NCBI RefSeq assembly: GCF_014201905.1
Contig: NZ_JACHFM010000004.1
Span: 186,001-250,000, forward strand
DNA length: 64,000 nt
Direction: 5' to 3'
Origin: Amaricoccus macauensis
GTDB lineage: Bacteria > Pseudomonadota > Alphaproteobacteria > Rhodobacterales > Rhodobacteraceae
Shown: positions 16,642 to 26,571 of the stretch, one piece after another
Position numbering within the stretch: the stretch's first letter is position 1
Layout of the letters: each line of letters starts with the position of its first letter
Made by a program: the position numbers and the translations under genes
The notes under the pieces: model-generated
What the model was told of the DNA's origin: nothing
Databases searched by the model: none
The model's input: only the letters and a program-made list of their open reading frames with translations

Positions 16642-18119
16642 CAGCGGCCGAGATACCGCTCGAGCGTCGCCGCCGTGCCGTCGGCCCAGAGCGCGCGGAG
16701 CCAGCCGGCGAAGGCGTCGCGGAAGGCGGGCGCGTCGGCCGCGTCGCCGTAGATGTCGCGCATGTCGAGCCACGCGCCCGGGTCGGTCTTCGCGCGCTGC
16801 GCGGTTTCGCTCAGGCGGTCCCAGATCGGGTCGTTCGGTTCGATCACCGCGCCCGAGTCCGTCGTCCCGGCGCAGTAGCGGCACCAGAGCGCGCTTTCGA
16901 GGGCGAGGCCATCGACGGCGAGGCCCTGCGCCAGCCGGTCGGCGATCGAGGGGATGATGAACTTCGGCTGGCGGTTGGAGCCGTCGAAGCAGAGCCTGCG
17001 GATGGTGTCGCCGATCTTCGGGTTGGCGAAGCGCCGCTCGATGATGTCGAAGTACTGCGCGGGCTCCATCCCCGGCACCGACGGCACGATCGGTACGACT
17101 TCCTCCAGCTCCACCTTGCGCAGGAAGTCGCGCACCAGCGGATGCTCCATGCCTTCGTGGACGAAGTGGATGTCGAGAAGCCCGGCGGGATAGGCGATCA
17201 TCGCGTGCCCGGCGTTGAGGATGCGCAGCTTCATCATCTCGAACGGCGTCACGTCCTCGACGAACTGCGCGCCCACCTCCTCGAAGGCCGGGCGGCCGGC
17301 GGGGAAGTTGTCCTCGATCACCCACTGGATGAAGTCCTCAGCGAAGACCGGCCACGCATCGTCGATGCCGTAGGTCTCGCGGGTGATCTGGCGCTCGCGG
17401 TCGGTCGTGACGGTGGCAATGCGGTCGACCATGGCGTTCGGGAACGCCACGCTGTCGCGCACCCAGTCGGCGAAGCCCGCGTCCTGCGCGGCGGCGAGGC
17501 CCGCCACCGCATCACGGCAGACCCGGCCGTTGTGGGGGACGTTGTCGCAGGAAAGCACGGTGAAGGGCGGCACGCCGGCGGCGCGGCGCGCCTTCAGGCC
17601 GGCGAGAATCAGGCCGAAGACCGTCTTCGGGTCGTCCGGGTTCGCCGCATCGGCGGCGATCGCCGGGTTCTCGGGGTCGAATTTGCCGGTCGCCGGGTTC
17701 ACGAAGTAGCCGCCTTCGGTCACGGTCAGCGTCACGATGCGGATCGCCGGGTCGGCAAGCGCCCTGACGATCGCCGGGCCGTCCATCGGCGGCAGGAAGT
17801 CGGTCATCACCCCGGTCACCCGCGCCGAGGACACGTCCGCCGACTGTTCGACGACGGTGGTGAGCCAGTCCTGTCCGGCGAGCGCGTCACGCATCTTCAC
17901 GTCGTAGGGCGTGACGCCCGCGCCGACGATCGCCCAGTCCCGGTCGCGGCCGGCGTTCATCAGCCGGTCGAGGTAGACCTGAAGGTGCGCCCGGTGGAAG
18001 TTGCCGACGCCGAAGTGCACGATGCCGGCGGAGAGATCGCCGCGCGCGTAGGCGGGGCGCTCGACCCCGGCGGGCAGGCTGTCGAGACTGGCGAGGGAAA
18101 GCGGCGTCGTGGTGGCCAT
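16641..18119 (-). CDS. mtlK: Mannitol dehydrogenase family protein (mannitol 2-dehydrogenase/arabinitol dehydrogenase type)
   Basis: 492-aa long-chain polyol dehydrogenase (PSLDH family) converting D-mannitol to D-fructose or D-arabinitol to D-xylulose with NAD+. The N-terminal half has IVHFGVGNFHRAH, the nucleotide-binding start typical of the family, and the active-site helix reads KLRILNAGHAMIAY with the conserved Lys, Asn and His. Sits between the second SDR gene (12-bp gap) and the HAD gene. The symbol follows R. sphaeroides mtlK on gene order and family; hexitol versus pentitol preference cannot be read from sequence. Confidence 0.9.
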   Translation of the reverse strand: MATTTPLSLASLDSLPAGVERPAYARGDLSAGIVHFGVGNFHRAHLQVYLDRLMNAGRDRDWAIVGAGVTPYDVKMRDALAGQDWLTTVVEQSADVSSARVTGVMTDFLPPMDGPAIVRALADPAIRIVTLTVTEGGYFVNPATGKFDPENPAIAADAANPDDPKTVFGLILAGLKARRAAGVPPFTVLSCDNVPHNGRVCRDAVAGLAAAQDAGFADWVRDSVAFPNAMVDRIATVTTDRERQITRETYGIDDAWPVFAEDFIQWVIEDNFPAGRPAFEEVGAQFVEDVTPFEMMKLRILNAGHAMIAYPAGLLDIHFVHEGMEHPLVRDFLRKVELEEVVPIVPSVPGMEPAQYFDIIERRFANPKIGDTIRRLCFDGSNRQPKFIIPSIADRLAQGLAVDGLALESALWCRYCAGTTDSGAVIEPNDPIWDRLSETAQRAKTDPGAWLDMRDIYGDAADAPAFRDAFAGWLRALWADGTAATLERYLGR

Positions 18120-18131
18120 GGAGAAGCCCTC

Positions 18132-18923
18132 TCAGATGGTGCGGAGCATGCCGCCGTCGACGAAATAATTGCCGCCCACCGCGTAGGACGCGCGGGGCGA
18201 GCAGAGAAACACCATGAAGTCGGCGAGCTCCTCCACGGTGCCGAAGCGCTTGATCGCCGCGTGCTCGTCGGCGACGGACTGGAGATAGCCCTCCCAGTCG
18301 CCGCCCGTGTCGGCGGTGAGTTGGGTCGCGGTCTTCTTCCAGTCCGGCGTGAGGATGAGGCCGGGGCTGACGGTGTTGACGCGGATGCCTTGCGGGATGA
18401 ATTCGGTCGCCATGGTCTTCGAGAGCATGACGAGGGCGGCCTTGGTCACGTTGTAGATCGGCTCGTACCAGAGCGGCTGCGTGGCGCAGATCGAGGCGTT
18501 GTTGAGGATCGCCCCGCCGCCGCGCGCTGCCATCATCGGCGCCAGACCGCGGGCGAGGCGCACCGCGGCCATGACGTGCAGATCCCAGTAGGCCTGCCAC
18601 TTCTCGTCCGGCGCTTCGAGGATCGTCTCGTTCGAGCCGGTGCCGGCGTTGTTGACGAGGATGTCCGCGCCGCCGAAATCGGTGCGCGCCGCCTCGACGA
18701 GGCTGGCGCAACCTGCCGCCGTGCTCACGTCGCAGGCGTGGCCGACGACGTTGACGCCGAATTCCTGCGTGAGGCCGGCGGCGGCACCGACCACGCGCTC
18801 GCGGTCGCGGGCGGCGATCAGCACGTTCGCCCCCTCACGGGCGAAGGCGCGCGCGACGCCGAGGCCGATCCCGATGCTGCCGCCGGTGACGACGGCGACC
18901 TTTCCACTCAGATCAAGATCCAT
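18132..18923 (-). CDS. SDR-family oxidoreductase, substrate unknown
   Basis: 263-aa classical short-chain dehydrogenase. Cofactor motif TGGSIGIGLG (about residues 13-22), structural NNAG, and catalytic Ser in NNASIC followed by YNVTK (Tyr and Lys). The C-terminus FLCSPRASYAVGGNYFVDGG is standard. ATG at 18923 abuts the smoS stop; a 15-codon upstream extension would overlap smoS. This gene is an addition compared with the R. sphaeroides smo/mtl operon. A ribitol- or other pentitol-2-dehydrogenase role feeding the pentulose kinase is possible but inferred. Confidence 0.88.
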   Translation of the reverse strand: MDLDLSGKVAVVTGGSIGIGLGVARAFAREGANVLIAARDRERVVGAAAGLTQEFGVNVVGHACDVSTAAGCASLVEAARTDFGGADILVNNAGTGSNETILEAPDEKWQAYWDLHVMAAVRLARGLAPMMAARGGGAILNNASICATQPLWYEPIYNVTKAALVMLSKTMATEFIPQGIRVNTVSPGLILTPDWKKTATQLTADTGGDWEGYLQSVADEHAAIKRFGTVEELADFMVFLCSPRASYAVGGNYFVDGGMLRTI

Positions 18924-18924
18924 T

Positions 18925-19695
18925 TCAGCTGAACCACTGTCCGCCGTCGACGTTGTACGTCTGGGCAAGGATGTAATCGGCGTCCTTCGAGGCGAGGAAC
19001 ACCGCCATGCCGGTCAGATCGTCCGCCGTGGCCATCCGGCCGTAGGGGACGCTCTCGCCGACGATCCGCTTCTTCTCGCCGAGGGGACGGTTCTCGTGCT
19101 TCGCGAAGAGCGCGTCGACGCCGTCCCAGTGCTCGCCGTCGACGACGCCGGGCGCGATGGCGTTCACGTTGATGCGGTGCTCGATCAGGTTCATCGCCGC
19201 CGACTGGGTCAGGCTGATGACCGCCGCCTTTGTGGCGCAGTAGACGGCGACCAGCGCCTCGCCGCGGCGGCCGGCCTGGCTCGCCATGTTGATGATCCGC
19301 CCGCCGCGGCCCTGGGCGATCATCTGTTTCGCCGCCGCCTGCATGCAGAAGAGCGTGCCGCCGACGTTGATGCGGAACAGCCGCTCATAGCTCTCGCGGG
19401 TGATCTCGACGATGGGCGCGAGGTCGAAGAGCGCGGCGTTGTTGATCAGGATGTCGAGCCCGCCCGCTCGCTTCACCACTGAGGCGAAGGCCGCGTCGAT
19501 CGACGCCTGATCGGTCACGTCGAGCTTCACCGCGTAGGCCTGCGGGCCGATCGCGGCGGCGGTTTCTTCCGCGCGCTCCATGTTGATGTCGCCGATCGCG
19601 ACCGTCGCACCCTCCGCCACGTAGGCTTTGGCGAAGGCCGCGCCGATGCCGCGCGCTGCCCCGGTGATGAGCGCGGACTTGCCTTCCAGTCGCAT
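18925..19695 (-). CDS. smoS: Sorbitol (L-iditol 2-) dehydrogenase, SDR family
   Basis: 256-aa SDR that oxidises D-sorbitol to D-fructose (also galactitol in R. sphaeroides). Cofactor motif TGAARGIGAA near the N-terminus, NNAALFDLAPIVEITRESY, catalytic Ser in NMASQAGRRGEALV and YCATK. These stretches, plus GVVDGEHWDGVDALF near the C-terminus, closely match what I recall of R. sphaeroides sorbitol dehydrogenase (SmoS/PolS), so the assignment is stronger than family level. ATG at 19695; the upstream extension to 19887 is a shadow of smoK. Two bp separate it from smoK. Confidence 0.92.
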   Translation of the reverse strand: MRLEGKSALITGAARGIGAAFAKAYVAEGATVAIGDINMERAEETAAAIGPQAYAVKLDVTDQASIDAAFASVVKRAGGLDILINNAALFDLAPIVEITRESYERLFRINVGGTLFCMQAAAKQMIAQGRGGRIINMASQAGRRGEALVAVYCATKAAVISLTQSAAMNLIEHRINVNAIAPGVVDGEHWDGVDALFAKHENRPLGEKKRIVGESVPYGRMATADDLTGMAVFLASKDADYILAQTYNVDGGQWFS

Positions 19696-19697
19696 TG

Positions 19698-20696
19698 TCA
19701 GAGTGCCTTTCCGTTCGCGTCGAAGCGGTGGATCTTCGCGGGCTCCGGGGTCAGGAACACCACATCGCCGTGGCTGACCCGGATCTCGCCGTCCGCCCGC
19801 ACGTTGATCGTGCCGTGGTCGTCGGTGTGGACGTGGAGGAAGGTGTCCGAGCCGAGGTGTTCGGCGACGCCGACGACGCCGCGCCATGCGCCGTTGGTGA
19901 CGGTGATCTTCATGTGCTCCGGCCGGACGCCGATCGTCTTCGCGCCCATCGCCTCGGCCGCCTTGCCTTCGACGAAGTTCATCTTCGGGCTGCCGATGAA
20001 GCCCGCGACGAAGAGGTTCTTCGGGCTGCGGTAGAGGTCGAGCGGCGAGCCCACCTGCTCGATGTTGCCGGCGTTCAGGACGACGATCTTGTCGGCCATG
20101 GTCATCGCCTCCACCTGATCGTGGGTGACGTAGATCATGGTCTTGCCCAGCGACTGGTGCAGCTCGGAGATTTCGAGGCGCATGGTGCCGCGGAGCGCCG
20201 CGTCGAGGTTCGAGAGCGGCTCGTCGAAGAGGAATGCCGACGGCTGGCGCACGATCGCGCGGCCGATCGCCACGCGCTGCCGCTGGCCGCCCGAGAGCTG
20301 CCCGGGCTTGCGTTCGAGATAGTTCGAGAGGTTGAGGATGCGCGCGGCGTTCGCGACCTTCTTGTCGATCTCGGCCTGGCTCTCGCCCGCCATCTTGAGC
20401 GGGAAGGCGATGTTCTTCGCCACGGTCATGTGCGGGTAAAGCGCGTAGGACTGAAAGACCATGGCGAGCTTGCGCTTCGCCGGGGCCTCGTTCGTCACGT
20501 CGCGGCCGTCGATCGAGATCGTGCCGCTCGTCATGTCCTCGAGCCCGGCGATCAGGCGCAGCAGCGTGGACTTGCCGCAGCCCGAGGGGCCGACGAAGAC
20601 GACGAACTCGCCGTCCTCGATGTCGAGGTTGAGCTTCGGGATGATGTTGGTCGCACCGAAGGCCTTGTGGACGTCGCGGAGCTGGATGGTGCCCAT
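19698..20696 (-). CDS. smoK: Polyol ABC transporter ATPase (SmoK/MalK type)
   Basis: 332-aa ATPase of the carbohydrate CUT1 family. Walker [10 protein letters not shown] (about residues 36-44), signature LSGGQRQR, Walker [13 protein letters not shown], switch His in YVTHDQ, and a complete C-terminal TOBE/OB regulatory domain ([10 protein letters not shown] onward). Energises the SmoF/SmoG permease. The gene lies 19 bp after smoG. Confidence 0.92.
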   Translation of the reverse strand: MGTIQLRDVHKAFGATNIIPKLNLDIEDGEFVVFVGPSGCGKSTLLRLIAGLEDMTSGTISIDGRDVTNEAPAKRKLAMVFQSYALYPHMTVAKNIAFPLKMAGESQAEIDKKVANAARILNLSNYLERKPGQLSGGQRQRVAIGRAIVRQPSAFLFDEPLSNLDAALRGTMRLEISELHQSLGKTMIYVTHDQVEAMTMADKIVVLNAGNIEQVGSPLDLYRSPKNLFVAGFIGSPKMNFVEGKAAEAMGAKTIGVRPEHMKITVTNGAWRGVVGVAEHLGSDTFLHVHTDDHGTINVRADGEIRVSHGDVVFLTPEPAKIHRFDANGKAL

Positions 20697-20715
20697 GGCG
20701 GTGTTTCCCCCGAGA

Positions 20716-21540
20716 TTACTTCACGGCGCCGAAGGTCAGGCCGCGGACGAGCTGCTTCTGGCTGAACCAGCCCATGATCAGGATCGGCGCGATCGCCATG
20801 ACCGACGCCGCCGAGAGCTTGGCCCAGAACAGTCCCTGCGGACTGGAGAAGCTGGCGATGAAGGCGGTGAGCGGCGCCGCGTTGGTGGTGGTGAGGCGGA
20901 TCGTCCAGAAGGACTCGTTCCAGGCGAGGATGATGTTGAGCAGGAGCGTCGAGGCGATACCCGGCACCGCCATCGGCGTCAGCACATGCCAGATCTCGCC
21001 CCAGAGGTTCGCCCCGTCCATGCGCGCGGCCTCGAGGATCTCGCCCGGGATCTCGCGGAAGTAGGTGTAGAGCATCCAGACGATGATCGGCAGGTTGATG
21101 AGCATGAGCAGCACGGTCATGCCGATCCGGCTGTCCATGATCCCGAGCCTGAGGAAGATCAGGTAGATCGGCACCAGCACCGCCGCCGCCGGCATCATCT
21201 TGGTCGAGAGCATCCACATCAGCACGTCCTTGGTGCGCTTCGTGGGTGAGAACGCCATCGCCCACGCCGCCGGGATGCCGATGAGGAGCCCGAGCACGGT
21301 CGAGCCGACCGCGAGCACCACGGAGTTCGTGAACGGCTTGATGTAGTTCTGCTGGTTCTGGACCTCGCGGTAGCTCTCGAGGCTGAACGACGGGATGAGG
21401 TTGAAGCCGGCGATCGCCTCGCCCTCGGTCTTCAGGCTGGTGATGATCGTGTAGAGGATCGGGAAGAAGATGAGGAGAGCAACCACCCAGGCAGCGATCG
21501 TGTAGCTCACCCGGGTGCTGGTCTTGACGGCACGGGCCAT
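20716..21540 (-). CDS. smoG: Polyol ABC transporter permease SmoG
   Basis: 274-aa CUT1-family permease (MalG-like) with about six membrane segments and the EAA loop [20 protein letters not shown] that contacts SmoK. ATG at 21540; the preceding smoF stop lies 12 bp upstream. With SmoF it forms the polyol channel. Confidence 0.91.
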   Translation of the reverse strand: MARAVKTSTRVSYTIAAWVVALLIFFPILYTIITSLKTEGEAIAGFNLIPSFSLESYREVQNQQNYIKPFTNSVVLAVGSTVLGLLIGIPAAWAMAFSPTKRTKDVLMWMLSTKMMPAAAVLVPIYLIFLRLGIMDSRIGMTVLLMLINLPIIVWMLYTYFREIPGEILEAARMDGANLWGEIWHVLTPMAVPGIASTLLLNIILAWNESFWTIRLTTTNAAPLTAFIASFSSPQGLFWAKLSAASVMAIAPILIMGWFSQKQLVRGLTFGAVK

Positions 21541-21552
21541 GGTTGTCCCCCC

Positions 21553-22422
21553 TCAGTCCAGGTTCTTGCCGACGGCGCGCATCAGGAAGATCGCGACGAT
21601 GTTGGCGATGATGACGGCGACGACGCCCCCGGCCGCGGCCCCGCCCACGTCCTGATTGAGGAGCGCGGCGCGGTAGATCAGGAACGGCAGGTTGGTGGAG
21701 GCATAGCCCGGGCCACCGTTGGTGGTGACGAGGATCTCGGCATAGACCCCGAGCAGGAAGATCGTCTCGATCAGGATGACGATGGTGATCGCCCGCGACA
21801 TGTGCGGCAGCGTCAGGTAGCGGAAGCGCGAGAACGCGCTGGCGCCGTCCATCTCGGCCGCCTCCTTCTGCTCGCCATCGAGCGATTGCAGCGAGGTGAG
21901 CAGGATGAGTGCGGCAAACGGCAGCCACTGCCACGCGACGATGAGGATGATCGAGAAGAGCGGGTAGGACGCGAACCAGTCTACGGGCTGCAGGCCGAAG
22001 AACTTGGCGATATCCGCCGCGACCCCGTAGCCCGGGTGCAGGATCATGTTCTTCCAGACCAGTGCCGCCACCGGCGGCATGACGAAGAACGGCGAGATCA
22101 CGAGGATCCGCACGAGGCCCTGGCCGAAGATCGGCTGGTCGATGAGCAGCGCGACGCCGATGCCGCCGACCACGCTGATCGCGAGCACGCCGAGCACGAT
22201 CGCGAGCGTGTTGCGGATCGCCTGCCAGAACGCGGGATCGGTGAGGAAATACTGATAGTTCTCGAAGCCGGCCCAGCCGCCCGCGGCGGGGTTCAGCAGG
22301 TTGTAATAGCGAAACGAGAAATAGACCGTCATCGCCAGCGGCACGATCATCCAGATGAAAAGGACGACGATCGCCGGAAGCCGCATGAGGCGCGCGATGC
22401 TCGCGGTCTGGCGGGTGGCCAT
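21553..22422 (-). CDS. smoF: Polyol ABC transporter permease SmoF
   Basis: 289-aa CUT1-family permease (MalF-like) with about six membrane segments. The EAA loop reads EAAEMDGASAFSRFRYLTLP. The N-terminal region starts with a basic cytosolic stretch (MATRQTASIARLMRLP). It follows the binding-protein gene after an 81-bp gap holding a strong hairpin and a good ribosome site (GGGAGGGA). Confidence 0.91.
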   Translation of the reverse strand: MATRQTASIARLMRLPAIVVLFIWMIVPLAMTVYFSFRYYNLLNPAAGGWAGFENYQYFLTDPAFWQAIRNTLAIVLGVLAISVVGGIGVALLIDQPIFGQGLVRILVISPFFVMPPVAALVWKNMILHPGYGVAADIAKFFGLQPVDWFASYPLFSIILIVAWQWLPFAALILLTSLQSLDGEQKEAAEMDGASAFSRFRYLTLPHMSRAITIVILIETIFLLGVYAEILVTTNGGPGYASTNLPFLIYRAALLNQDVGGAAAGGVVAVIIANIVAIFLMRAVGKNLD

Positions 22423-22456
22423 GGGAAATCCCTCCCGTCGGATGTCCTGAGGAGAC

Positions 22457-22489
22457 GAACCCGCCCGGGAAGACGCCCGCGGCGGGTTC
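22457..22489 (-). other. Intercistronic hairpin between smoE and smoF
   Basis: GAACCCGCC and GGCGGGTTC form a perfect 9-bp stem, extended inward by CGGG/CCCG past a single bulged C, loop AAGACG. It sits directly after the binding-protein gene. Hairpins here in ABC operons (as between malE and malF) stabilise the binding-protein message and lower expression of the permeases; that is the likely role. Confidence 0.65.
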
Positions 22490-22503
22490 GATCGGAGGAG
22501 GTG

Positions 22504-23814
<1,311 letters not shown>

Positions 23815-23834
23815 GATTCCTCCGTTGGAACCGT

Positions 23835-23858
23835 TCAATCACGGTTGTTGTTGATTGA
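23835..23858. promoter_or_regulatory. Inverted repeat in smoE leader, candidate operator
   Basis: TCAATCA, 10-bp spacer, TGATTGA: perfect 7-bp arms in the leader between smoC and smoE. TGATTGA recurs at 23928-23934. Candidate binding site for the SorC-type regulator; spacing and repetition are the only evidence. Confidence 0.4.
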
Positions 23859-23898
23859 GGCCCACCGTCGCAAGATTCCGCCAATCTGTCAACGGCAA

Positions 23899-23916
23899 AG
23901 TGGGCAAACGCCCACT
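23899..23916 (-). other. Hairpin between smoC and smoE
   Basis: AGTGGGC, loop AAAC, GCCCACT: perfect 7-bp stem between the regulator and the binding-protein gene. On the transcribed strand it is followed by TTTGCCGTTGACA, so it may partly end smoC transcription; the TTGACA right after it (23892-23887) is a perfect -35 box for a separate smoE promoter, though the expected -10 position matches poorly. Confidence 0.4.
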
Positions 23917-23934
23917 CGCCGGGCAAGTGATTGA

Positions 23935-23951
23935 TAATCGAATGCCGATTA
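23935..23951. promoter_or_regulatory. Second inverted repeat near smoC end
   Basis: TAATCG, AATGC, CGATTA: perfect 6-bp arms immediately after the smoC stop and directly next to the TGATTGA copy at 23928-23934. Together with 23835-23858 it marks this gap as the likely control region of the transporter genes. Confidence 0.3.
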
Positions 23952-23962
23952 CCCGTGCTCCG

Positions 23963-24919
23963 TCATGCGTCGGCGAGCAATCCTTCCGCCGTCGCCTCAT
24001 CGGTGATGAGGCCATTCACCAGGCCGCCGCGGAGTGCCGCGGCGATAGCCGGACGCTTGCTGCGGCCCTTGGCAAGCGCAATCACCGTGCTGCGCGTCCG
24101 GTCGGGGATCGGTGCGCTCGCGGTGCGTGTGTTGGCGCCATTTTCGAGCAACCGCCCGTCGCGATCGAAGATCCAGCCGCAGATCTCGCCGACCGCACCG
24201 GCCGCGCGCTCGGCCGCGAGGTCCTCCCCGGTCAGGAACTTGTCGAGGAACAGCGGCGCCTCCTCGTTCATCTCGCCGATGCCGACGAACGCCACGTCGG
24301 CAGTGCTGGCGAGCGCGAGCGTCGAGCGAAGCAGGCTCTGTTGCCGCATCAGCGCCCGCTCCTCCGGCGAGGCGAGATAGACCGGGAGGGTCATGGGAAA
24401 GTGCCGCGCGTCCACCACCTCGGCCATGGAAAATATCACATTATAATATGCTGCCGTGCCGTCCGGCCCGACGTTGCCAGTTAGCGAGACAATGCAGTGC
24501 TGACGGCATTCGATCGGCGGCAGATGCTCGATCGCGGCCTTGAGGGTGCGCCCGGTGCCGACCGCCATCACGATCGGCTGCTCGCGTTTCAGCCAGCGGG
24601 TGATCTCCGCCGCCGCCGCGTCGGCGATGCCGACAGTGCCCCCGTCGCTGCCCGGGTCGGTCGGGACGACCTCGGCGCGCAGCAGGCCGTAGCGGTCGGT
24701 CAGCGCCTTCGCGAGATCGAGGCAGCGGGCGATCGGATGCTCGATCCAGACCCGGACCAGCTTTTCCGAGACCGCGAGCGACACGAGGCGCTGGGCCACC
24801 TGGCGCGAGATGCCCATTTCGGCGGCGATCTCGTCCTGGGTGCGGCCGGCGATGTAGTAGAGCCAGCCCGCGCGTGCCGCGTCGTCGAGACGTTTCAGCG
24901 AACCCCTTCTCCGGGCCAT
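23963..24919 (-). CDS. smoC: SorC/DeoR-type sugar-binding transcriptional regulator
   Basis: 318-aa regulator. The N-terminal helix-turn-helix is AGRTQDEIAAEMGISRQVAQRLV (about residues 24-46, quoted in part); the large C-terminal domain is the SorC sugar-phosphate sensor, with MAVGTGRTLKAAIEHLPP and ALAKGRSKRPAIAAAL typical of the ligand-binding fold. ATG at 24919 has AGGTGAGGG just upstream; the 27-codon extension to 25000 is not supported. Located directly upstream of smoEFGKS in the same direction, matching smoC in R. sphaeroides. Confidence 0.88.
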   Translation of the reverse strand: MARRRGSLKRLDDAARAGWLYYIAGRTQDEIAAEMGISRQVAQRLVSLAVSEKLVRVWIEHPIARCLDLAKALTDRYGLLRAEVVPTDPGSDGGTVGIADAAAAEITRWLKREQPIVMAVGTGRTLKAAIEHLPPIECRQHCIVSLTGNVGPDGTAAYYNVIFSMAEVVDARHFPMTLPVYLASPEERALMRQQSLLRSTLALASTADVAFVGIGEMNEEAPLFLDKFLTGEDLAAERAAGAVGEICGWIFDRDGRLLENGANTRTASAPIPDRTRSTVIALAKGRSKRPAIAAALRGGLVNGLITDEATAEGLLADA

Positions 24920-25152
24920 TCCCTCACCTGCACTGCGCAATTGCCCGGAGTTTAGGCAAGTGCGCAAGTCGTGCAAGCGGTTGTGAGTGGCCGGCCGCAA
25001 TGGCCCGATGTGATGGCGTGAGGGGATCCTCTAATGAATCCATGGTATTGACCGTTCAGCTTGCGATCACCGGCTCGTGAGGATGGTTGACGCTGACTGC
25101 GAACCGTTCGCATCTACGCAATGCGGGAGCGGCAGGCGAAGGAGCCCCGGGG

Positions 25153-25683
25153 ATGGCGTCAAAGCGGGAACGGCTCGCAAAGCGGCTTTTCGGCAAGGAG
25201 ATCCACGCGCTGGCGGACGCCGAGGCGGCGATTCTGAACCAGATCGACCGGCGCGAGCCGATCAGCCAGGATGTGACCCGGATCATCGCCGGGCAGTCCA
25301 GCGCCGGCGACCGGCTCGCGGACCGGGTCGCCTCGGTGGGCGGCTCGTGGGGTTTCATCGGCGGCTTCTCGGTGGTCCTGCTCGGATGGATGTTGCTGAA
25401 CAGCGACGTGCTCAGCCGCTGGGGCTTCGTGTTCGACCCCTACCCCTTCATCTTCCTGAACCTGATGCTCTCGACGCTCGCCGCGATCCAGGCGCCGATC
25501 ATCATGATGAGCCAGAACCGACAGGCCGAGAAGGATCGCCTCGCCGCCCAGCTCGACTTTCAGGTGAACCTGCGGACCGAGATCGAGATCCTTCACATCC
25601 AGGCCAAGATCGACGACGCGATCCTCACCCGCCTCGACCAGATCATCGAACGGCTGGACGCGAAGCCTGCGGACGGGCGCTAG
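25153..25683 (+). CDS. DUF1003 domain membrane protein
   Basis: 176-aa protein of the DUF1003 family. A basic N-terminal stretch (MASKRERLAKRLFGK) is followed by two membrane segments (about residues 62-84 and 96-116) and a C-terminal predicted coiled coil with NRQAEKDRLAAQLDFQ and a charged amphipathic tail. Role unknown. ATG at 25153 is preferred for its GGAG eight bases upstream; an in-frame TTG at 25087 is an alternative. Divergent from smoC across 233 bp. Confidence 0.87.
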   Translation: MASKRERLAKRLFGKEIHALADAEAAILNQIDRREPISQDVTRIIAGQSSAGDRLADRVASVGGSWGFIGGFSVVLLGWMLLNSDVLSRWGFVFDPYPFIFLNLMLSTLAAIQAPIIMMSQNRQAEKDRLAAQLDFQVNLRTEIEILHIQAKIDDAILTRLDQIIERLDAKPADGR

Positions 25684-25710
25684 CCGCCCGGGCGACCGGA
25701 TGAGACGGGA

Positions 25711-26475
25711 CTATTGCTCCACGAGGGCGCGGACCGCAGCGATGACGAGGTCCGGGCGGTCGTTCTGGATCATGTGGCCGCTGCCCTCGGCCACCACCAG
25801 TCGGCCCTGTGGCGACATCTCGGCGAGGCGCGACTGGAAGCGCAGCAGCACCGGTTCCAGCGCGTGCAGGTCGGTGCCGTGGTCCGTCGCGGCGACAACC
25901 GTGAGCGGCACGTCGGGGAACGGGCCGGCCTCGCGCACCTGCCGCGTGCTCTCGGGCATGCCTTCGCCTTCGAGGAATTCCGCCGATCCCGGCTCCATCT
26001 CCCAGAGCGGATCGAGTTCCGGCGGCTGCTCGGCGATCGTCGAGTCGAGCAGCACGAGACCCGCCACGTCGTGGGGATAGGTCCGCGCGAACATTTGCAG
26101 GTAGAGCCCGCCGAGCGAATGACCGACGAGGATCCACGGCGGCGGCACGCCAACCGCGTCAAGGAGGGCGTGAAGCCGCTTCGCCACCGTTTCGGCCGTC
26201 GCCGGGTCGGCGGCGTGCAGCGGCAGGCTCTGACCAAGACCCGCTCGATCGTAGAGGATCACCCGGGCGAACCCCGAGATCGGCCCGGCCACCTTGTCCC
26301 AGGCGTGGCTGTCGCCGCCGAGACCCGATTCGAAGACCACGCCGGGACCACTGGTCCCGAGCCGCTCCACGTGGAGGTTCTGCCCGTCGACGCCATAGAG
26401 CCCACCATGGGCCGCCGGCGCCGGCCCGGCCGCGGCGAGTGCGAGCGCGATCACCCCGCCCCGAAGTGCTGACAT
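25711..26475 (-). CDS. Alpha/beta hydrolase, probably exported
   Basis: 254-aa hydrolase. Residues 1-22 (MSALRGGVIALALAAAGPAPAA) form a signal peptide, so the enzyme is probably periplasmic. Nucleophile elbow VGHSLGGLYLQMF (Ser), acid in LLDSTIAEQ or later TVVAATDHGTDL, and His in AEGSGHMIQ complete the triad. Substrate unknown (ester or lactone). ATG at 26475 is favoured by GCAGGAGG just upstream over ATG at 26496. Confidence 0.87.
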   Translation of the reverse strand: MSALRGGVIALALAAAGPAPAAHGGLYGVDGQNLHVERLGTSGPGVVFESGLGGDSHAWDKVAGPISGFARVILYDRAGLGQSLPLHAADPATAETVAKRLHALLDAVGVPPPWILVGHSLGGLYLQMFARTYPHDVAGLVLLDSTIAEQPPELDPLWEMEPGSAEFLEGEGMPESTRQVREAGPFPDVPLTVVAATDHGTDLHALEPVLLRFQSRLAEMSPQGRLVVAEGSGHMIQNDRPDLVIAAVRALVEQ

Positions 26476-26571
26476 CGATGCCTCCTGCGTCAACATTGGA
26501 ATCGTAGGACGCAGGCGAGGTCGCGGCCAGCCGTCCGGCTGGCGGTTTGCATCACGTATCCGGGGGGCGTG

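Noticed and set aside
15979-17325. 448-codon minus-strand frame as one protein
   Set aside because: Only its last 220 codons (from 16641) are a real HAD phosphatase; the upstream part overlaps the mannitol dehydrogenase gene in another frame and is low-complexity Arg/Pro.
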